NCBI GenBank assembly: GCA_036556825.1
Contig: DATBIR010000023.1
Location: forward strand, 1 to 64,000
Reading direction: 5' to 3'
Source of the DNA: JAJKJG01 sp036556825
Lineage (GTDB): Bacteria; Pseudomonadota; Alphaproteobacteria; Rhizobiales; Beijerinckiaceae
DNA: 64,000 nucleotides
The translations under genes were made by a program, and so were the position numbers. The notes beneath the pieces are model-generated. The model was not told where the DNA came from. It did not search any database and worked only from the letters and a program-made list of their open reading frames with translations. Positions 39,979 to 49,293 of this stretch are shown here, one piece after another. How positions within the stretch are numbered: position 1 is the stretch's first letter; each line of letters opens with the position of its first letter.

Positions 39979-40776
39979 ATGAGCCCTGCTCCGGACCAGG
40001 GCGCTACGCCCGCACCGCAACGTGCGACCCTCGCCCCTGTGCTCGGCGTCGCACGCGCCACGCTGCGCGGGATGCTCGGCGTGATCTACCCGCCGGCCTG
40101 CATTGCCTGCGGCGCCGCGACGGGCGCGCCGCATACCTTGTGCGCGCAGTGCTGGGGCGCGATCCGCTTCATCGAGCGGCCGTTCTGCGAGCGGCTCGGC
40201 ACGCCGTTCGCAGTCGACCTCGGCATGCCGCTGCTGTCCCCCGCCGCCATTGCCGATCCGCCCGTCTTCGCGCGCGCCCGTGCGGTCGCCCGCTATGACG
40301 AGGTCGCGCGCGGACTTGTGCACCGGCTCAAATATGGCGACCGCCTCGAGCTGGCGCAGGCGCTCGGCACGATGATGGCGCGCGCCGGCGCCGAGCTGCT
40401 TGCGGATGCCGACGTGATCGTGCCCGTGCCGCTCCATCCGGCGCGCCTGTGGTGGCGGCGCTTCAACCAGGCGATGGCCTTGTCGTGCGTGATCTCGCGC
40501 CGGAGCGGCGTTCCGGCCAGCGCCTTCTTGCTGGCGCGCGTCAGGCGCACACAAAGCCAGGTCGGCCTGACCAAGCACCAGCGCGCCGACAACCTGCAGG
40601 GAGCATTCCGTGTCCCGGACGAGGCCAGGCCGCGCCTTAAGCAGAAGCGTGTCCTTCTCGTCGACGACGTGATCACGACCGGCGCGACCGCCAATGCCGC
40701 CGCCCGGGCGCTGCTGCGGGGCGGCGCCCGGGCGGTGGATGTGCTGGCCTTCGCGCGCGTCGTCATGGACGGCTGA
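39979..40776 (+). CDS. comF: ComF-family phosphoribosyltransferase-fold protein
   Basis: Protein of 265 aa. The N-terminal zinc-ribbon-like part has CIACG and CAQCW, as in ComF. The C-terminal phosphoribosyltransferase fold carries the PRPP motif VLLVDDVITTGATANAAARAL. Between them, RAVARYDEVARGLVHRLKYGDRLELAQALG is a typical linker. ComF is needed for DNA uptake in naturally competent bacteria; here the role is uncertain. First of a rightward run comF-grxC-amidase-DUF1178. Confidence 0.92.
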   Translation: MSPAPDQGATPAPQRATLAPVLGVARATLRGMLGVIYPPACIACGAATGAPHTLCAQCWGAIRFIERPFCERLGTPFAVDLGMPLLSPAAIADPPVFARARAVARYDEVARGLVHRLKYGDRLELAQALGTMMARAGAELLADADVIVPVPLHPARLWWRRFNQAMALSCVISRRSGVPASAFLLARVRRTQSQVGLTKHQRADNLQGAFRVPDEARPRLKQKRVLLVDDVITTGATANAAARALLRGGARAVDVLAFARVVMDG

Positions 40777-40861
40777 ACCGCACAGCGCATGGCGGCGTTG
40801 TGCGTGAGCCGTTGCGCACCGTCCGCCGATAGCGTCAAATCACCCTCGAACAGGAGAGCCG

Positions 40862-41119
40862 ATGCCGCCCGTCACGATTTATACCAAGCCGTGGTGCCCC
40901 TATTGCATCGCCGCCAAGGAGCTTCTCACCGAGAAGGGCGTGCCCTTCACAGAGATTGACATCATGGGCAATGCGGACAAGCGTGACGAGATGATTGCCA
41001 AGGCGCGCGGGCGCAGCACCGTGCCGCAGATCTTCGTCGGCGACCGCCATGTCGGCGGTTGCGACGACCTTTACGCCCTCGACAGCCGCGGCGAGCTCGA
41101 TCCCCTGCTAGCCGCCTGA
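40862..41119 (+). CDS. grxC: Glutaredoxin 3
   Basis: Small dithiol glutaredoxin, 85 aa, with active site CPYC (Cys12, Cys15) in YTKPWCPYCIAAKELL, followed by TVPQIFVGDRHVGGCDDLYALD, which carries the cis-Pro and glutathione-binding part. It reduces protein disulfides and ribonucleotide reductase using glutathione. Gene follows comF after 85 bp and precedes a nitrilase-like gene. Confidence 0.96.
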   Translation: MPPVTIYTKPWCPYCIAAKELLTEKGVPFTEIDIMGNADKRDEMIAKARGRSTVPQIFVGDRHVGGCDDLYALDSRGELDPLLAA

Positions 41120-41133
41120 CGGAGACCGCCGAA

Positions 41134-42000
41134 TTGGACCAGTCCCGCTTCATCGCCGCCTGCGTGCAGATGCGCTCCGGCCGCGATCCGCTCGCCAACC
41201 GCGACGCGGCGGCAGCGCTCGTGCGCGAGGCTGCGAGCCAGGGGGCGCAATACGTGCAGACGCCGGAGATGACCTCGCTCGTCGAGCGCTCCCGCCCCGC
41301 CCTGTTCGAGAAGGTCGGCCCGGAAGAGCATGATCCGACGCTCGCGGCGATGCGCGAGGTGGCCCGCGAGCGGCACATCGTCGTGCATCTCGGCTCGCTT
41401 CCTGTCCGGGTCGGCGACAAGGTGGCGAACCGCGCCTTCGTCATCGACAGCGACGGCGACCTGATCGCGTCCTACGACAAAATCCATCTGTTCGACGTCG
41501 ATTTGCCGAACGGCGAAAGCTGGCGCGAGTCTGCGACCTATACGGGCGGCGACCGGGCCATCCTTGCGGCCTTGCCGTGGGGTCTTCTTGGCGTGACCAT
41601 CTGCTACGACGTGCGCTTTCCCGCGCTCTACCGGGCGCTTGCCGAGAACGGCGCCGCCTTCCTGTCGGCGCCCGCGTGCTTCACGCGTCAGACCGGCGAG
41701 GCGCATTGGCACGTCCTGCACCGGGCCCGCGCCATCGAGAGCGGGGCATTCATGATATCCGCCGCCCAGGGCGGCCGTCACGAGGACGGTCGCGAGACGT
41801 TCGGCCATTCCCTGATCGTCGATCCGTGGGGTCGCATCCTGGCCGAAGGCGGCACCGAGCCGGGCGTTATCCTGGCCGAGATCGACGTTGGCCAGGTCGC
41901 CGAGGCCCGGGCCCGCATTCCCGCCCTCCGCCATGCCCGGACATTTGCGGTCGAGACCGGCCCGACGCCTGCAACGCGCAAGCAGGCAGCCAGGGCGTAG
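41134..42000 (+). CDS. Carbon-nitrogen hydrolase, Nit1/deaminated glutathione amidase-like
   Basis: Nitrilase-superfamily amidase of 288 aa. The Glu-Lys-Cys triad is visible in YVQTPEMTSL, SYDKIHLFDVDLPNGESW and GVTICYDVRFP. The HLFDVD and FTRQTGEAHWHVLHRARAIE segments place it in the Nit1/YbeM group that removes deaminated glutathione. The likely start is TTG at 41134, with GGAG about nine bases upstream and 15 bp after the grxC stop; longer starts would overlap grxC. Association with glutaredoxin fits glutathione-related metabolite repair. Confidence 0.9.
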   Translation: MDQSRFIAACVQMRSGRDPLANRDAAAALVREAASQGAQYVQTPEMTSLVERSRPALFEKVGPEEHDPTLAAMREVARERHIVVHLGSLPVRVGDKVANRAFVIDSDGDLIASYDKIHLFDVDLPNGESWRESATYTGGDRAILAALPWGLLGVTICYDVRFPALYRALAENGAAFLSAPACFTRQTGEAHWHVLHRARAIESGAFMISAAQGGRHEDGRETFGHSLIVDPWGRILAEGGTEPGVILAEIDVGQVAEARARIPALRHARTFAVETGPTPATRKQAARA

Positions 42001-42108
42001 GGTCTTCGGCAGAGGATAGCGCCGGCGTCCTGTGATCCTGTGACCCTTTTCCTGGCGGCGGAGAGCCCCCATTTAGCACCCTTGACCCGTGTGTGCTAAA
42101 GCTGACCA

Positions 42109-42579
42109 ATGATCCTCTACGCCCTCGCCTGTGACGACGGCCACGCCTTTGAGAGCTGGTTCCCCGACAGCGCTGCCTACGACGCCCAGGCGAAAAGCGG
42201 TCTTGTAACCTGTCCGTTCTGCAACTCGGCAAAGGTGGAGAAGCAGATTATGGCGCCGTCGGTGGCCCGAAAGGACAAGGCGGCCGTTGTGGCTATGCCC
42301 GAGGTGGCGCCGCCGCCGGCGCCTCCACCGCAGCAGATGGCGCTTTTGTCCGACACGGAGCGGGAGTTGCGTGCCATGGTCAAGGCGGTGCGCGAGCACG
42401 TCGTCAAGAATGCCGATTACGTCGGCAAGGAATTCGCCGACGAGGCGCGCAAGATGCATTATGGCGAGATCGAGCGCCGCTCGATCTACGGCGAAGCCAA
42501 TGCCGCGGACGCCAAGGCCCTGATCGAGGAAGGCATCGAGGTGCATCCGCTGCCGATCATCCCGGACGAGCGCAACTGA
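42109..42579 (+). CDS. DUF1178 family protein
   Basis: Cytoplasmic protein of 156 aa. The zinc-ribbon-like start ILYALACDDGHAFESWF and TCPFCNSAKVEKQIMAPSVA, and the end HYGEIERRSIYGEANAADAKALIEEGIEVHPLP, match DUF1178. A Pro-rich linker (VAPPPAPPPQQM) sits in the middle. Function unknown. It follows the amidase gene, an order I recall for many Hyphomicrobiales. Confidence 0.92.
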   Translation: MILYALACDDGHAFESWFPDSAAYDAQAKSGLVTCPFCNSAKVEKQIMAPSVARKDKAAVVAMPEVAPPPAPPPQQMALLSDTERELRAMVKAVREHVVKNADYVGKEFADEARKMHYGEIERRSIYGEANAADAKALIEEGIEVHPLPIIPDERN

Positions 42580-42641
42580 CCCCGCCGGCGAATGCGATAT
42601 CGCCGTAGGGGCACTGTGTGCGATCGGCGGTTACGAGAGCC

Positions 42642-43439
42642 TCAGGACGGCAGCTCGCTCCTGATGCCCGTCACCTTGGCCATCGCCCAGGCCGTCTCCA
42701 TCGCCAATTGCATCGCGATGTCCGGATCGACGGCATCCTGTCCGGCTTCGATCAACCGACCGGTCACCGCTGACAAGGCGAGCATGCGGTCGAGCGGGTT
42801 GACCTGACGAAATTCGTCGGCCGAAAAAATCTTGGTGACGACGGGCCACCATCGCTGCAGGGCGACGCGTGCATTCTCCTCCGGAACGTGCTCGGGCGGC
42901 ACGGTCAACGGCGGATAATTTTCGGTGCCGCAGGCGCCATCGGTCCGGGCGGCAATGTCCGTCACGTCCGGAAGCCGCGTTCCGCCTGGGCGCATGCCGC
43001 CGCTCCCGACAAGTTTCAACACTGTAAGCCGATCAGAATCGGCGTCGCTCGCAAGCAACTGGTTGACCAGTTCGCTGACGACGAACAGGTCGCCGCTGGC
43101 TGTCGCGACTTCGTTGACGTCAGGGAACGCGTTCGCCTCCGGCTGGTCCGTCGCGATCAGCCAAAGGGCCGCCCGCTGCGCCTGATAGCCGGCACAGGCT
43201 GCAGCAGCGCTCAAGACTGTTTCGAGGTGAATCCCGTCATCATCCGTGTAGTGGGAGATCATCAGCTTGTGCAGGATCTCCGCGCCTCGATCGGCGAGGT
43301 CAGATTGCGTGCGCCGTGATGTATCGACAGGAGCATTGGGCCCGGTGTCCGGTGCGTCTCCGAAACTCGGCTCGCGGCGCTCTCGCTGCAAAGCGACCTC
43401 GTGGCTCGCCTCCCTCTTGCCGAACATCTTCCTGAACAT
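42642..43439 (-). CDS. Hypothetical protein of unknown family
   Basis: Predicted 265-aa soluble protein beginning MFRKMFGKREASHEVALQRE. No signal peptide or membrane helix. The middle has a helical segment (IHLETVLSAAAACAGYQAQRAALWLIAT, then DLFVVSELVNQLLASD) and the C-terminus a second (DRMLALSAVTGRLIEAGQDAVDPDIAMQLAMETAWAMAKV). I do not recognise it. It is convergent with the DUF1178 gene (62 bp) and interrupts the usual neighbourhood. Composition is like its neighbours. No function is proposed. Confidence 0.65.
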   Translation of the reverse strand: MFRKMFGKREASHEVALQRERREPSFGDAPDTGPNAPVDTSRRTQSDLADRGAEILHKLMISHYTDDDGIHLETVLSAAAACAGYQAQRAALWLIATDQPEANAFPDVNEVATASGDLFVVSELVNQLLASDADSDRLTVLKLVGSGGMRPGGTRLPDVTDIAARTDGACGTENYPPLTVPPEHVPEENARVALQRWWPVVTKIFSADEFRQVNPLDRMLALSAVTGRLIEAGQDAVDPDIAMQLAMETAWAMAKVTGIRSELPS

Positions 43440-43676
43440 CGGACAACTCTACTTTCTGCCGGACACATCGGACGACACACAGCTGCGGCTAGGCTTTCGC
43501 TCGTGAAACGCCCCCGCCGGCTCAGCGCCGAGGCCGACATAAACAATGGCACACCACAGCCTTCGTTCCATCGAAAGCCCGGTCGCCGCGGTGCCCGGGA
43601 AGCTTGTCCGAAATTGGGCCGAGACGGTTCCTCTTCGCCATTCGCCATCGGCGCCACCCCCGCCCTATAAGGCCGC

Positions 43677-44219
43677 ATGGCAACTTACTTCATCAGTGAC
43701 ACCCATTTCGGCGACGCCCCACGTCTGCGCATCGACCGTCGCCCGTTTTCGTCGGCAGCCGAGATGGACCGGATTATGGTCGCGCGCTGGAACGAGCTGG
43801 TCGCGCCCGACGACGAGATCTGGCATCTCGGCGATTTCGCCTTCGGGCCGCCGCCCAAGCGCATCGATGAGTTGCTCGCCTCGCTCAATGGGCGCAAGCA
43901 TCTTCTGATCGGCAACAACGACGGAGCGGCGACCGTCGAGCTGCCGCATTGGGCGAGCGCGCAGCATTATGCCGAGATCACCATCGAGGGGCGGCGGCTC
44001 GTGCTCGGCCACTACCCGTTCCGGACCTGGCATGACATGGGCAAGGGCGTGATCAACCTGCACGGCCACAGCCACGGCCGGCTCAAGCCTGCGCCGCGTC
44101 AATACGACGTCGGCGTCGACGTGTGGGATTTCCGGCCGGTGGCGCTGGCGACGATCGTCGGACGGCGCCGGCGCGGCGTTGTCACTCCACGCGCGGCTTC
44201 ACGCGCCTCAAAGTCTTGA
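43677..44219 (+). CDS. Metallophosphoesterase
   Basis: Calcineurin-fold phosphoesterase of 180 aa with all the metal motifs: YFISDTHFGD, EIWHLGDFAFG, LIGNND, VLGHYPF and NLHGHSHG. The compact single domain resembles the small MJ0936/YfcE-like group acting on phosphodiesters. The substrate is unknown. Its last 38 bases overlap the 3' end of the arfB gene on the other strand. Confidence 0.88.
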   Translation: MATYFISDTHFGDAPRLRIDRRPFSSAAEMDRIMVARWNELVAPDDEIWHLGDFAFGPPPKRIDELLASLNGRKHLLIGNNDGAATVELPHWASAQHYAEITIEGRRLVLGHYPFRTWHDMGKGVINLHGHSHGRLKPAPRQYDVGVDVWDFRPVALATIVGRRRRGVVTPRAASRASKS

Positions 44220-44604
44220 TGCGGGAGCGACGGCTCTTGCTTTCGAGCCGCCGCTGCTTGGCCGCCTTCGTGGGCTTTGTTTTGCGGCGCTTGACCGGCG
44301 CCACCGCCGCGGTCCGGATCAGATCGAGCAGCCGCTCCAGCGCATCCTCCCGGTTCCGCTCCTGCGAGCGGAAGCGCTGCGCGGTAATGACGAGCACCCC
44401 GTCCTGCGTCAGACGGCTTCCCGCCAGCTTCATGAGACGAATGGCAACGTCGTCGGGAAGGGAGCGGGAGGTGCGCACGTCGAAGCGAAGCTGCACGGCG
44501 CTTGCAACCTTGTTGACGTTCTGGCCGCCTGGGCCTGACGCGCGTACGAAGCTTTCCGTGATCTCGCGCTCGTCGATGGCGATCGCATCCGTGACGGTGA
44601 TCAT
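44182..44604 (-). CDS. arfB: Alternative ribosome rescue factor ArfB (YaeJ peptidyl-tRNA hydrolase)
   Basis: Release-factor-like rescue enzyme of 140 aa. The catalytic GGQ (26-28) is in ASGPGGQNVNK, and the C-terminal tail is Arg/Lys-rich (KRRKTKPTKAAKQRRLESKSRRSR) for insertion into the empty mRNA channel. It frees ribosomes stalled without a stop codon. Its start overlaps the ubiG stop by four bases (ATGA), so the two are one transcript. Confidence 0.93.
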   Translation of the reverse strand: MITVTDAIAIDEREITESFVRASGPGGQNVNKVASAVQLRFDVRTSRSLPDDVAIRLMKLAGSRLTQDGVLVITAQRFRSQERNREDALERLLDLIRTAAVAPVKRRKTKPTKAAKQRRLESKSRRSRIKTLRRVKPRVE

Positions 44605-45395
44605 GGAGCCCGTTTCACCGGCTCACCCGGGGCGTACGGCGCTGTTGCGGGCATGCGCTCAGCCGCGAGCATGTAGTTCACCGACATGTCGCCTGCCAGC
44701 AACCACTGTGCCGTGATCGGGTTGTAGACGGCTCCGCGCCGGTTGATCACCGAGAGTCCGCCTGCCTCGATCGCCGCCGCCAGTTCCTGGGGCGTCACGA
44801 ACCTGTCCCATTGGTGCGTGCCCTTCGGCAGCCAGCCGAGAATGTATTCGGCGCCGACGATGACAAGCGCGAAGGCACGCAGCGTGCGGTTGATGGTTGC
44901 CATTACGAGCAGGCCGCCGGGCTTGACCGCCGCACCGCAGGCGGACACGAAAGCCGTCACGTCGGCCACGTGCTCGACCACTTCCATCGCGAGGACGATG
45001 TCGAACCGCTCCTTCCCGGCCGCCACGGCCTCGATGGTGTCGCTGCGGTAATCGATGGCGAGGCCGGCACGTTCGGCATGCAGCCGGGCAACCGCGATAT
45101 TCGTGGCGGCCGGGTCGAGGCCGGTGACCGACGCGCCAAGGCGGGCCAGCGGCTCGCACAGGAGGCCGGCGCCGCAGCCGACGTCGAGCACCGTCAGCTC
45201 GCGCAGGCAGTGAGCGGCGCGCTCGTCGCGGCCGAACTGGTTGCAGGCCCGATCGCGGATGTACTGGAGCCGCAGCGGATTGAGCCTGTGCAGGGCGCGC
45301 ATCGGCCCGTTCGGGTCCCACCAGTCTCGCGCCAGGCGATCGAACCGCGCGACTTCCGAGGGGTCGATTGTGCTGGAAGGACCGTCTGGGATCAT
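44601..45395 (-). CDS. ubiG: Ubiquinone biosynthesis O-methyltransferase UbiG
   Basis: SAM-dependent O-methyltransferase of 264 aa for both O-methylations of ubiquinone. Motifs: SEVARFDRLARDWWDPNGPMRALHRLNPLRLQYI, LTVLDVGCGAGLLCEPLARLGASVTGLDPA, VLAMEVVEHVADV. The start at 45395 (MIPDGPSSTIDPSEV) fits the family; the frame is open further upstream with no homology. It is divergent from lysC in a 208-bp spacer. Confidence 0.96.
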   Translation of the reverse strand: MIPDGPSSTIDPSEVARFDRLARDWWDPNGPMRALHRLNPLRLQYIRDRACNQFGRDERAAHCLRELTVLDVGCGAGLLCEPLARLGASVTGLDPAATNIAVARLHAERAGLAIDYRSDTIEAVAAGKERFDIVLAMEVVEHVADVTAFVSACGAAVKPGGLLVMATINRTLRAFALVIVGAEYILGWLPKGTHQWDRFVTPQELAAAIEAGGLSVINRRGAVYNPITAQWLLAGDMSVNYMLAAERMPATAPYAPGEPVKRAP

Positions 45396-45501
45396 TGGAG
45401 GCTCGCTTTGCCTTTTCTTAGGGGAGGCTCGCGTAGGGTGCCAGCCCCGGCCGGGCGGGCCCACGTGTTTACTCCCCGGCAACGACGGCTGACGCGCCGC
45501 G

Positions 45502-45529
45502 TTGACACTGCCGCCTCTTCATTGATACG
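45502..45529 (+). promoter_or_regulatory. Predicted promoter of lysC
   Basis: A perfect -35 box TTGACA (45502-45507), a 16-base spacer and GATACG (45524-45529). It would give a leader of about 67 bases before the lysC ATG. Confidence 0.5.
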
Positions 45530-45603
45530 CGCCTGCCGTGCCGGATCGAGGCGAGGCTGTGGCCCCCTTGGCCCTGCCTTAGCCGTCCCCCCTCGAGGCC
45601 CTC

Positions 45604-46842
45604 ATGCCCCGCCTAGTGATGAAATTCGGCGGCACGTCCGTCGCCACGGTCGAGCGCATCCGCAACGTGGCCCTGCACGTCAAGCGCGAGGTCGAGGCGG
45701 GCTACGACGTGGCCGTGGTCGTATCCGCGATGGCGGGCAAGACCAACGAGCTCGTCGGCTGGTGCCGCGAGGCCAGCCGGCTCCATGACCCGCGCGAATA
45801 CGACGCGGTCGTCGCTTCGGGCGAGCAGGTGACCTCGGGGCTGCTGGCCATCGTGCTGCAGGATCTGGGGCTGTCCGCCCGATCGTGGCAGGGCTGGCAG
45901 GTGCCGATCCTCACGTCGGAGGCCCATGGCTCGGCCCGCATCGCCGGGATCGACGCCGTCGGCATCCTGAAGGGCTTCGCCAACGGCCGTACCGTCGCCG
46001 TCGTCTCCGGCTTCCAGGGCATTCATCAGGACAGCGGACGCATCACGACGCTGGGCCGCGGCGGCTCGGACACGAGTGCGGTTGCGCTGGCGGCGGCGCT
46101 CAAGGCCGAGCGTTGCGACATCTACACCGACGTGGACGGGGTCTACACCTCCGATCCGCGCATCGTCGCCAAGGCGCACCGGCTCGACCGCATCTCCTTC
46201 GAGGAAATGCTCGAGATGGCGTCTCTGGGCGCCAAGGTTTTGCAGGTGCGCTCCGTCGAGCTCGCCATGATGCACGGGGTGCCGACCTACGTGCGGTCGA
46301 GCTTCGATGACCCGGCCGACCCGAAACAGGGCACCCTCATCTGCGAGGAGGAGGATATCGTGGAACAGCAGGTCGTCACCGGCATCGCCTACTCCAAGGA
46401 CGAGGCCCAGATCACCCTTCGCCGCGTTGCCGACAAGCCTGGCGTGGCGGCGGCGATCTTTGGTCCGCTCGCCGACGCCAACATCAATGTCGACATGATC
46501 ATCCAGGTCGTCTCGAGCGACGCCGTGACGACCGACATCACCTTCACGGTACCGACCGCCGATTACGAGCGTGCCAAGGACCTTCTCGAGAGCAACCGCG
46601 AGCGCATCGGCTATGCCGAGCTGCACGGCGCCATCGACGTGGTCAAGATTTCGGCCATCGGCGTGGGCATGCGCAGCCACGCCGGCGTCGCCGCGAAGGC
46701 CTTCAAGGCCCTGGCCGAGAAGGGCATCAACATCCGCGCCATCACGACGTCGGAGATCAAGTTCTCGGTTTTGATCGATGCCGCCTACACGGAGCTTGCG
46801 GTGCGCACACTGCACTCGCTATACGGCCTCGACAAGATGTAG
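45604..46842 (+). CDS. lysC: Aspartate kinase
   Basis: Aspartokinase of 412 aa that starts the Lys/Thr/Met pathway. KFGGTSVATVERIRNVA at the N-terminus and TTLGRGGSDTSAVALAAAL form the kinase active site. Two ACT-type domains follow (about 260-412; DKPGVAAAIFGPLADANINVDMIIQ and GVGMRSHAGVAAKAFKALAEKGINIRAITTSEIKFSVLI), consistent with feedback control by lysine and threonine. Directly upstream of ptsP, as I recall for many alphaproteobacteria. Confidence 0.97.
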   Translation: MPRLVMKFGGTSVATVERIRNVALHVKREVEAGYDVAVVVSAMAGKTNELVGWCREASRLHDPREYDAVVASGEQVTSGLLAIVLQDLGLSARSWQGWQVPILTSEAHGSARIAGIDAVGILKGFANGRTVAVVSGFQGIHQDSGRITTLGRGGSDTSAVALAAALKAERCDIYTDVDGVYTSDPRIVAKAHRLDRISFEEMLEMASLGAKVLQVRSVELAMMHGVPTYVRSSFDDPADPKQGTLICEEEDIVEQQVVTGIAYSKDEAQITLRRVADKPGVAAAIFGPLADANINVDMIIQVVSSDAVTTDITFTVPTADYERAKDLLESNRERIGYAELHGAIDVVKISAIGVGMRSHAGVAAKAFKALAEKGINIRAITTSEIKFSVLIDAAYTELAVRTLHSLYGLDKM

Positions 46843-47025
46843 GGCATTTCGGCGAGACCGGCCCCGGATTCCGTCGGCGTGCCCCTTCGCCCGGGAAAAT
46901 GCGTTTTGGGAGCGGCCTGGGGCTGATTCCGCCCGGAACGGCTTGAGGTCTGTGCTCTCGTCTTTGTAGATACGGTCATTGCGGCCGGCCACCCCTGCGG
47001 CCGGCGAAGGAATGGAACCCGGCCT

Positions 47026-49293
47026 ATGCCCATTGCTCCCGGCGGCCCGCGCGTGCTTTTGCGCCGCCTCCGCGAGATCATGGCGGAGCCGGTCAGCCCG
47101 CAGGCGCGCCTCGACAGAATCGTCGTTCTGATTGCGGCCAACATGGTTGCCGAGGTCTGCTCGGTTTACGTGCTGCGTGCCGACGCCTCCCTCGAGCTCT
47201 ATGCCACCGAGGGTCTGAATCGCGAGGCCGTCCACCTCACGACCCTGCCGGCCGGCACCGGCCTCGTCGGCCTCATTGCGCGGACGGCCGAGCCGCTGGC
47301 GCTCTCCGACGCGCAGACCCACCCGGCCTTCTCCTATCGGCCGGAGACCGGGGAAGAAATCTATCACGGCTTCCTCGGCGTGCCGATTTTGCGCGGTGGC
47401 AACACGCTTGGCGTGCTCGTCGTCCAGAATCGCGCGCACCGCGCCTACACGGAAGAAGAGGTCGAGGCGCTCCAGACCACGGCAATGGTCCTGGCCGAGA
47501 TGATCGCCTCGGGCGAGTTGCAGGCAATCGCGGCGCCCGGCATGGCCATCGCGGTGCGTCGGCCCGTGCACCAGAAGGGCGTGCCGCTCGCCGACGGCGT
47601 CGGCCTTGGCTATGTGGTGCTGCATGAGCCGCGCGTGGTGGTCAAGAAACTGATCGCCGAGGATGTGCAGGCGGAGATCAGGCGCCTCGACGATGCCATC
47701 CATGCGGTGCGTGCCTCGATCGACGAGCTGATCGAGCACGGCGACGTCAGCCATCACGGCGAGCACCGCGAGGTGCTCGAGACCTTTCGCATGTTCGCCC
47801 ACGACCAGGGCTGGCTCAAGCGCATGCGCGAGGCCGTGCTGACCGGCCTCACCGCTGAAGCGGCGGTCGAGCGCGTGCAGTCCGACAGCCGGGCGCGCAT
47901 GCTGCGCCAGACCGATCCCTACCTGCGCGAGCGGCTGCACGACCTCGACGACCTTGCCAACCGGCTGCTGCATCAGCTGGTCGGGCGCAACCTCGTGGCC
48001 GAGGACCACGCACTACCGGACAACGCCATTCTCGTCGCCCGCTCGATGGGACCCGCCGCCCTCCTCGACTATGACCGCTCGCGCCTGCGCGGGCTCGTGC
48101 TCGAGGAAGGCGGCCAGACAAGCCACATCGCCATCGTCGCGCGGGCGCTCGGCATTCCTGCGGTGAGCGAGATCGACAACGCCACGGCTCTGGTCGAAGC
48201 CGCCGACGCGATCATTGTCGACGGCAGTGCCGGCGAGGTGCACATACGGCCACAGCCTGACGTCGAGGCGTCGTACGCCCAGAAGGCCCGCCTGCGCGCG
48301 CGCCGGCAGGAGCAGTATCGCCAGCTGCGCGAGGTTCCGGCGGTGACCCGCGATGGCGTCGCCATCGATCTGCAGCTCAATGCCGGGCTGCTGGTCGATC
48401 TGCCGCATCTGGACGAGACCGGCGCCACCGGCATCGGCCTGTTCCGCACCGAGCTTCAGTTCATGATCGCCGAGCGCATGCCGACGCCCTCGGAGCAGCA
48501 GGCGCTTTACAGCGCCGTGTTCGCGGCGTCCGGCGACTTGCCGGTCACGTTCCGCACGCTCGATGTCGGCGGCGACAAGATCCTGCCCTACATGACGGCG
48601 ATCGAGGAGGTGAACCCGGCTCTCGGCTGGCGCGCCCTGCGCATCGGCCTCGACCGTCCGGGGCTCCTGCGCGCGCAGGCGCGCGGCCTTCTCAAGGCGG
48701 CCGCGGGACGTCACCTGCGGGTCATGTTTCCGATGGTCGCCACGGTCGACGAGTTCGTGCGCGCCAAGGCGATCGTCGAACGCGAGCGCACCTATCTGGC
48801 GCGCCGCGGCCACGAGATGCCGTCGCAGCTCTCGCTCGGCGTCATGATCGAGATCCCGTCGCTGCTGTTCGAGATCGACGAGATCGCCGCGACCGCCGAT
48901 TTCCTGTCGGTCGGCACCAACGACCTGATGCAGTATCTGTTCGCGGCGGACCGCGAGAACCGGCGCGTCGCCGACCGCTTCGATCCCTTGAGCGTCGCCA
49001 ATCTGCGGGCGCTGCGCGTGATCGCCGAGCGCGCCGCCGCCGCCGGATGCCCTTGCTGCATTTGCGGCGAGATCGGCGGCAAGCCGCTCGAGGCGATGAC
49101 GTTGATCGGCCTCGGCTACCGCAACCTGTCGATGTCGGCGGCATCGGTCGGCCCCGTGAAGGCGATGATCATGGCGCTCGAGGCGGAGCGCGTGACGGAG
49201 TTGCTCGACGAGGGGCTCTCGAATCCGGGTGACGCCGAGTCCCTGCGCCACGTTCTGACCGATTTCGCCGAACGGCATGGTATTCCGTTATGA
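47026..49293 (+). CDS. ptsP: PTS-Ntr phosphoenolpyruvate-protein phosphotransferase (enzyme I Ntr)
   Basis: Cytoplasmic enzyme I of the nitrogen PTS, 755 aa, which phosphorylates NPr and then EIIANtr. An N-terminal GAF domain (about 15-155; IVVLIAANMVAEVCSVYVL) senses metabolites such as glutamine in relatives. The PTS domains follow: the phospho-His is His367 in EEGGQTSHIAIVARALGIP, with the PEP-utiliser motifs GIGLFRTELQFM, LGVMIEIPSLLFEID and FLSVGTNDLMQYLFAADREN. The stop codon overlaps the prfA start. Confidence 0.96.
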   Translation: MPIAPGGPRVLLRRLREIMAEPVSPQARLDRIVVLIAANMVAEVCSVYVLRADASLELYATEGLNREAVHLTTLPAGTGLVGLIARTAEPLALSDAQTHPAFSYRPETGEEIYHGFLGVPILRGGNTLGVLVVQNRAHRAYTEEEVEALQTTAMVLAEMIASGELQAIAAPGMAIAVRRPVHQKGVPLADGVGLGYVVLHEPRVVVKKLIAEDVQAEIRRLDDAIHAVRASIDELIEHGDVSHHGEHREVLETFRMFAHDQGWLKRMREAVLTGLTAEAAVERVQSDSRARMLRQTDPYLRERLHDLDDLANRLLHQLVGRNLVAEDHALPDNAILVARSMGPAALLDYDRSRLRGLVLEEGGQTSHIAIVARALGIPAVSEIDNATALVEAADAIIVDGSAGEVHIRPQPDVEASYAQKARLRARRQEQYRQLREVPAVTRDGVAIDLQLNAGLLVDLPHLDETGATGIGLFRTELQFMIAERMPTPSEQQALYSAVFAASGDLPVTFRTLDVGGDKILPYMTAIEEVNPALGWRALRIGLDRPGLLRAQARGLLKAAAGRHLRVMFPMVATVDEFVRAKAIVERERTYLARRGHEMPSQLSLGVMIEIPSLLFEIDEIAATADFLSVGTNDLMQYLFAADRENRRVADRFDPLSVANLRALRVIAERAAAAGCPCCICGEIGGKPLEAMTLIGLGYRNLSMSAASVGPVKAMIMALEAERVTELLDEGLSNPGDAESLRHVLTDFAERHGIPL

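Noticed and set aside
46843..47025. Possible functional RNA or operator in the lysC-ptsP spacer (GCGGCCGGC repeated twice)
   Set aside because: The repeats are short G/C motifs near the ptsP start with no good stem or promoter; at most a degenerate piece of the dispersed element.
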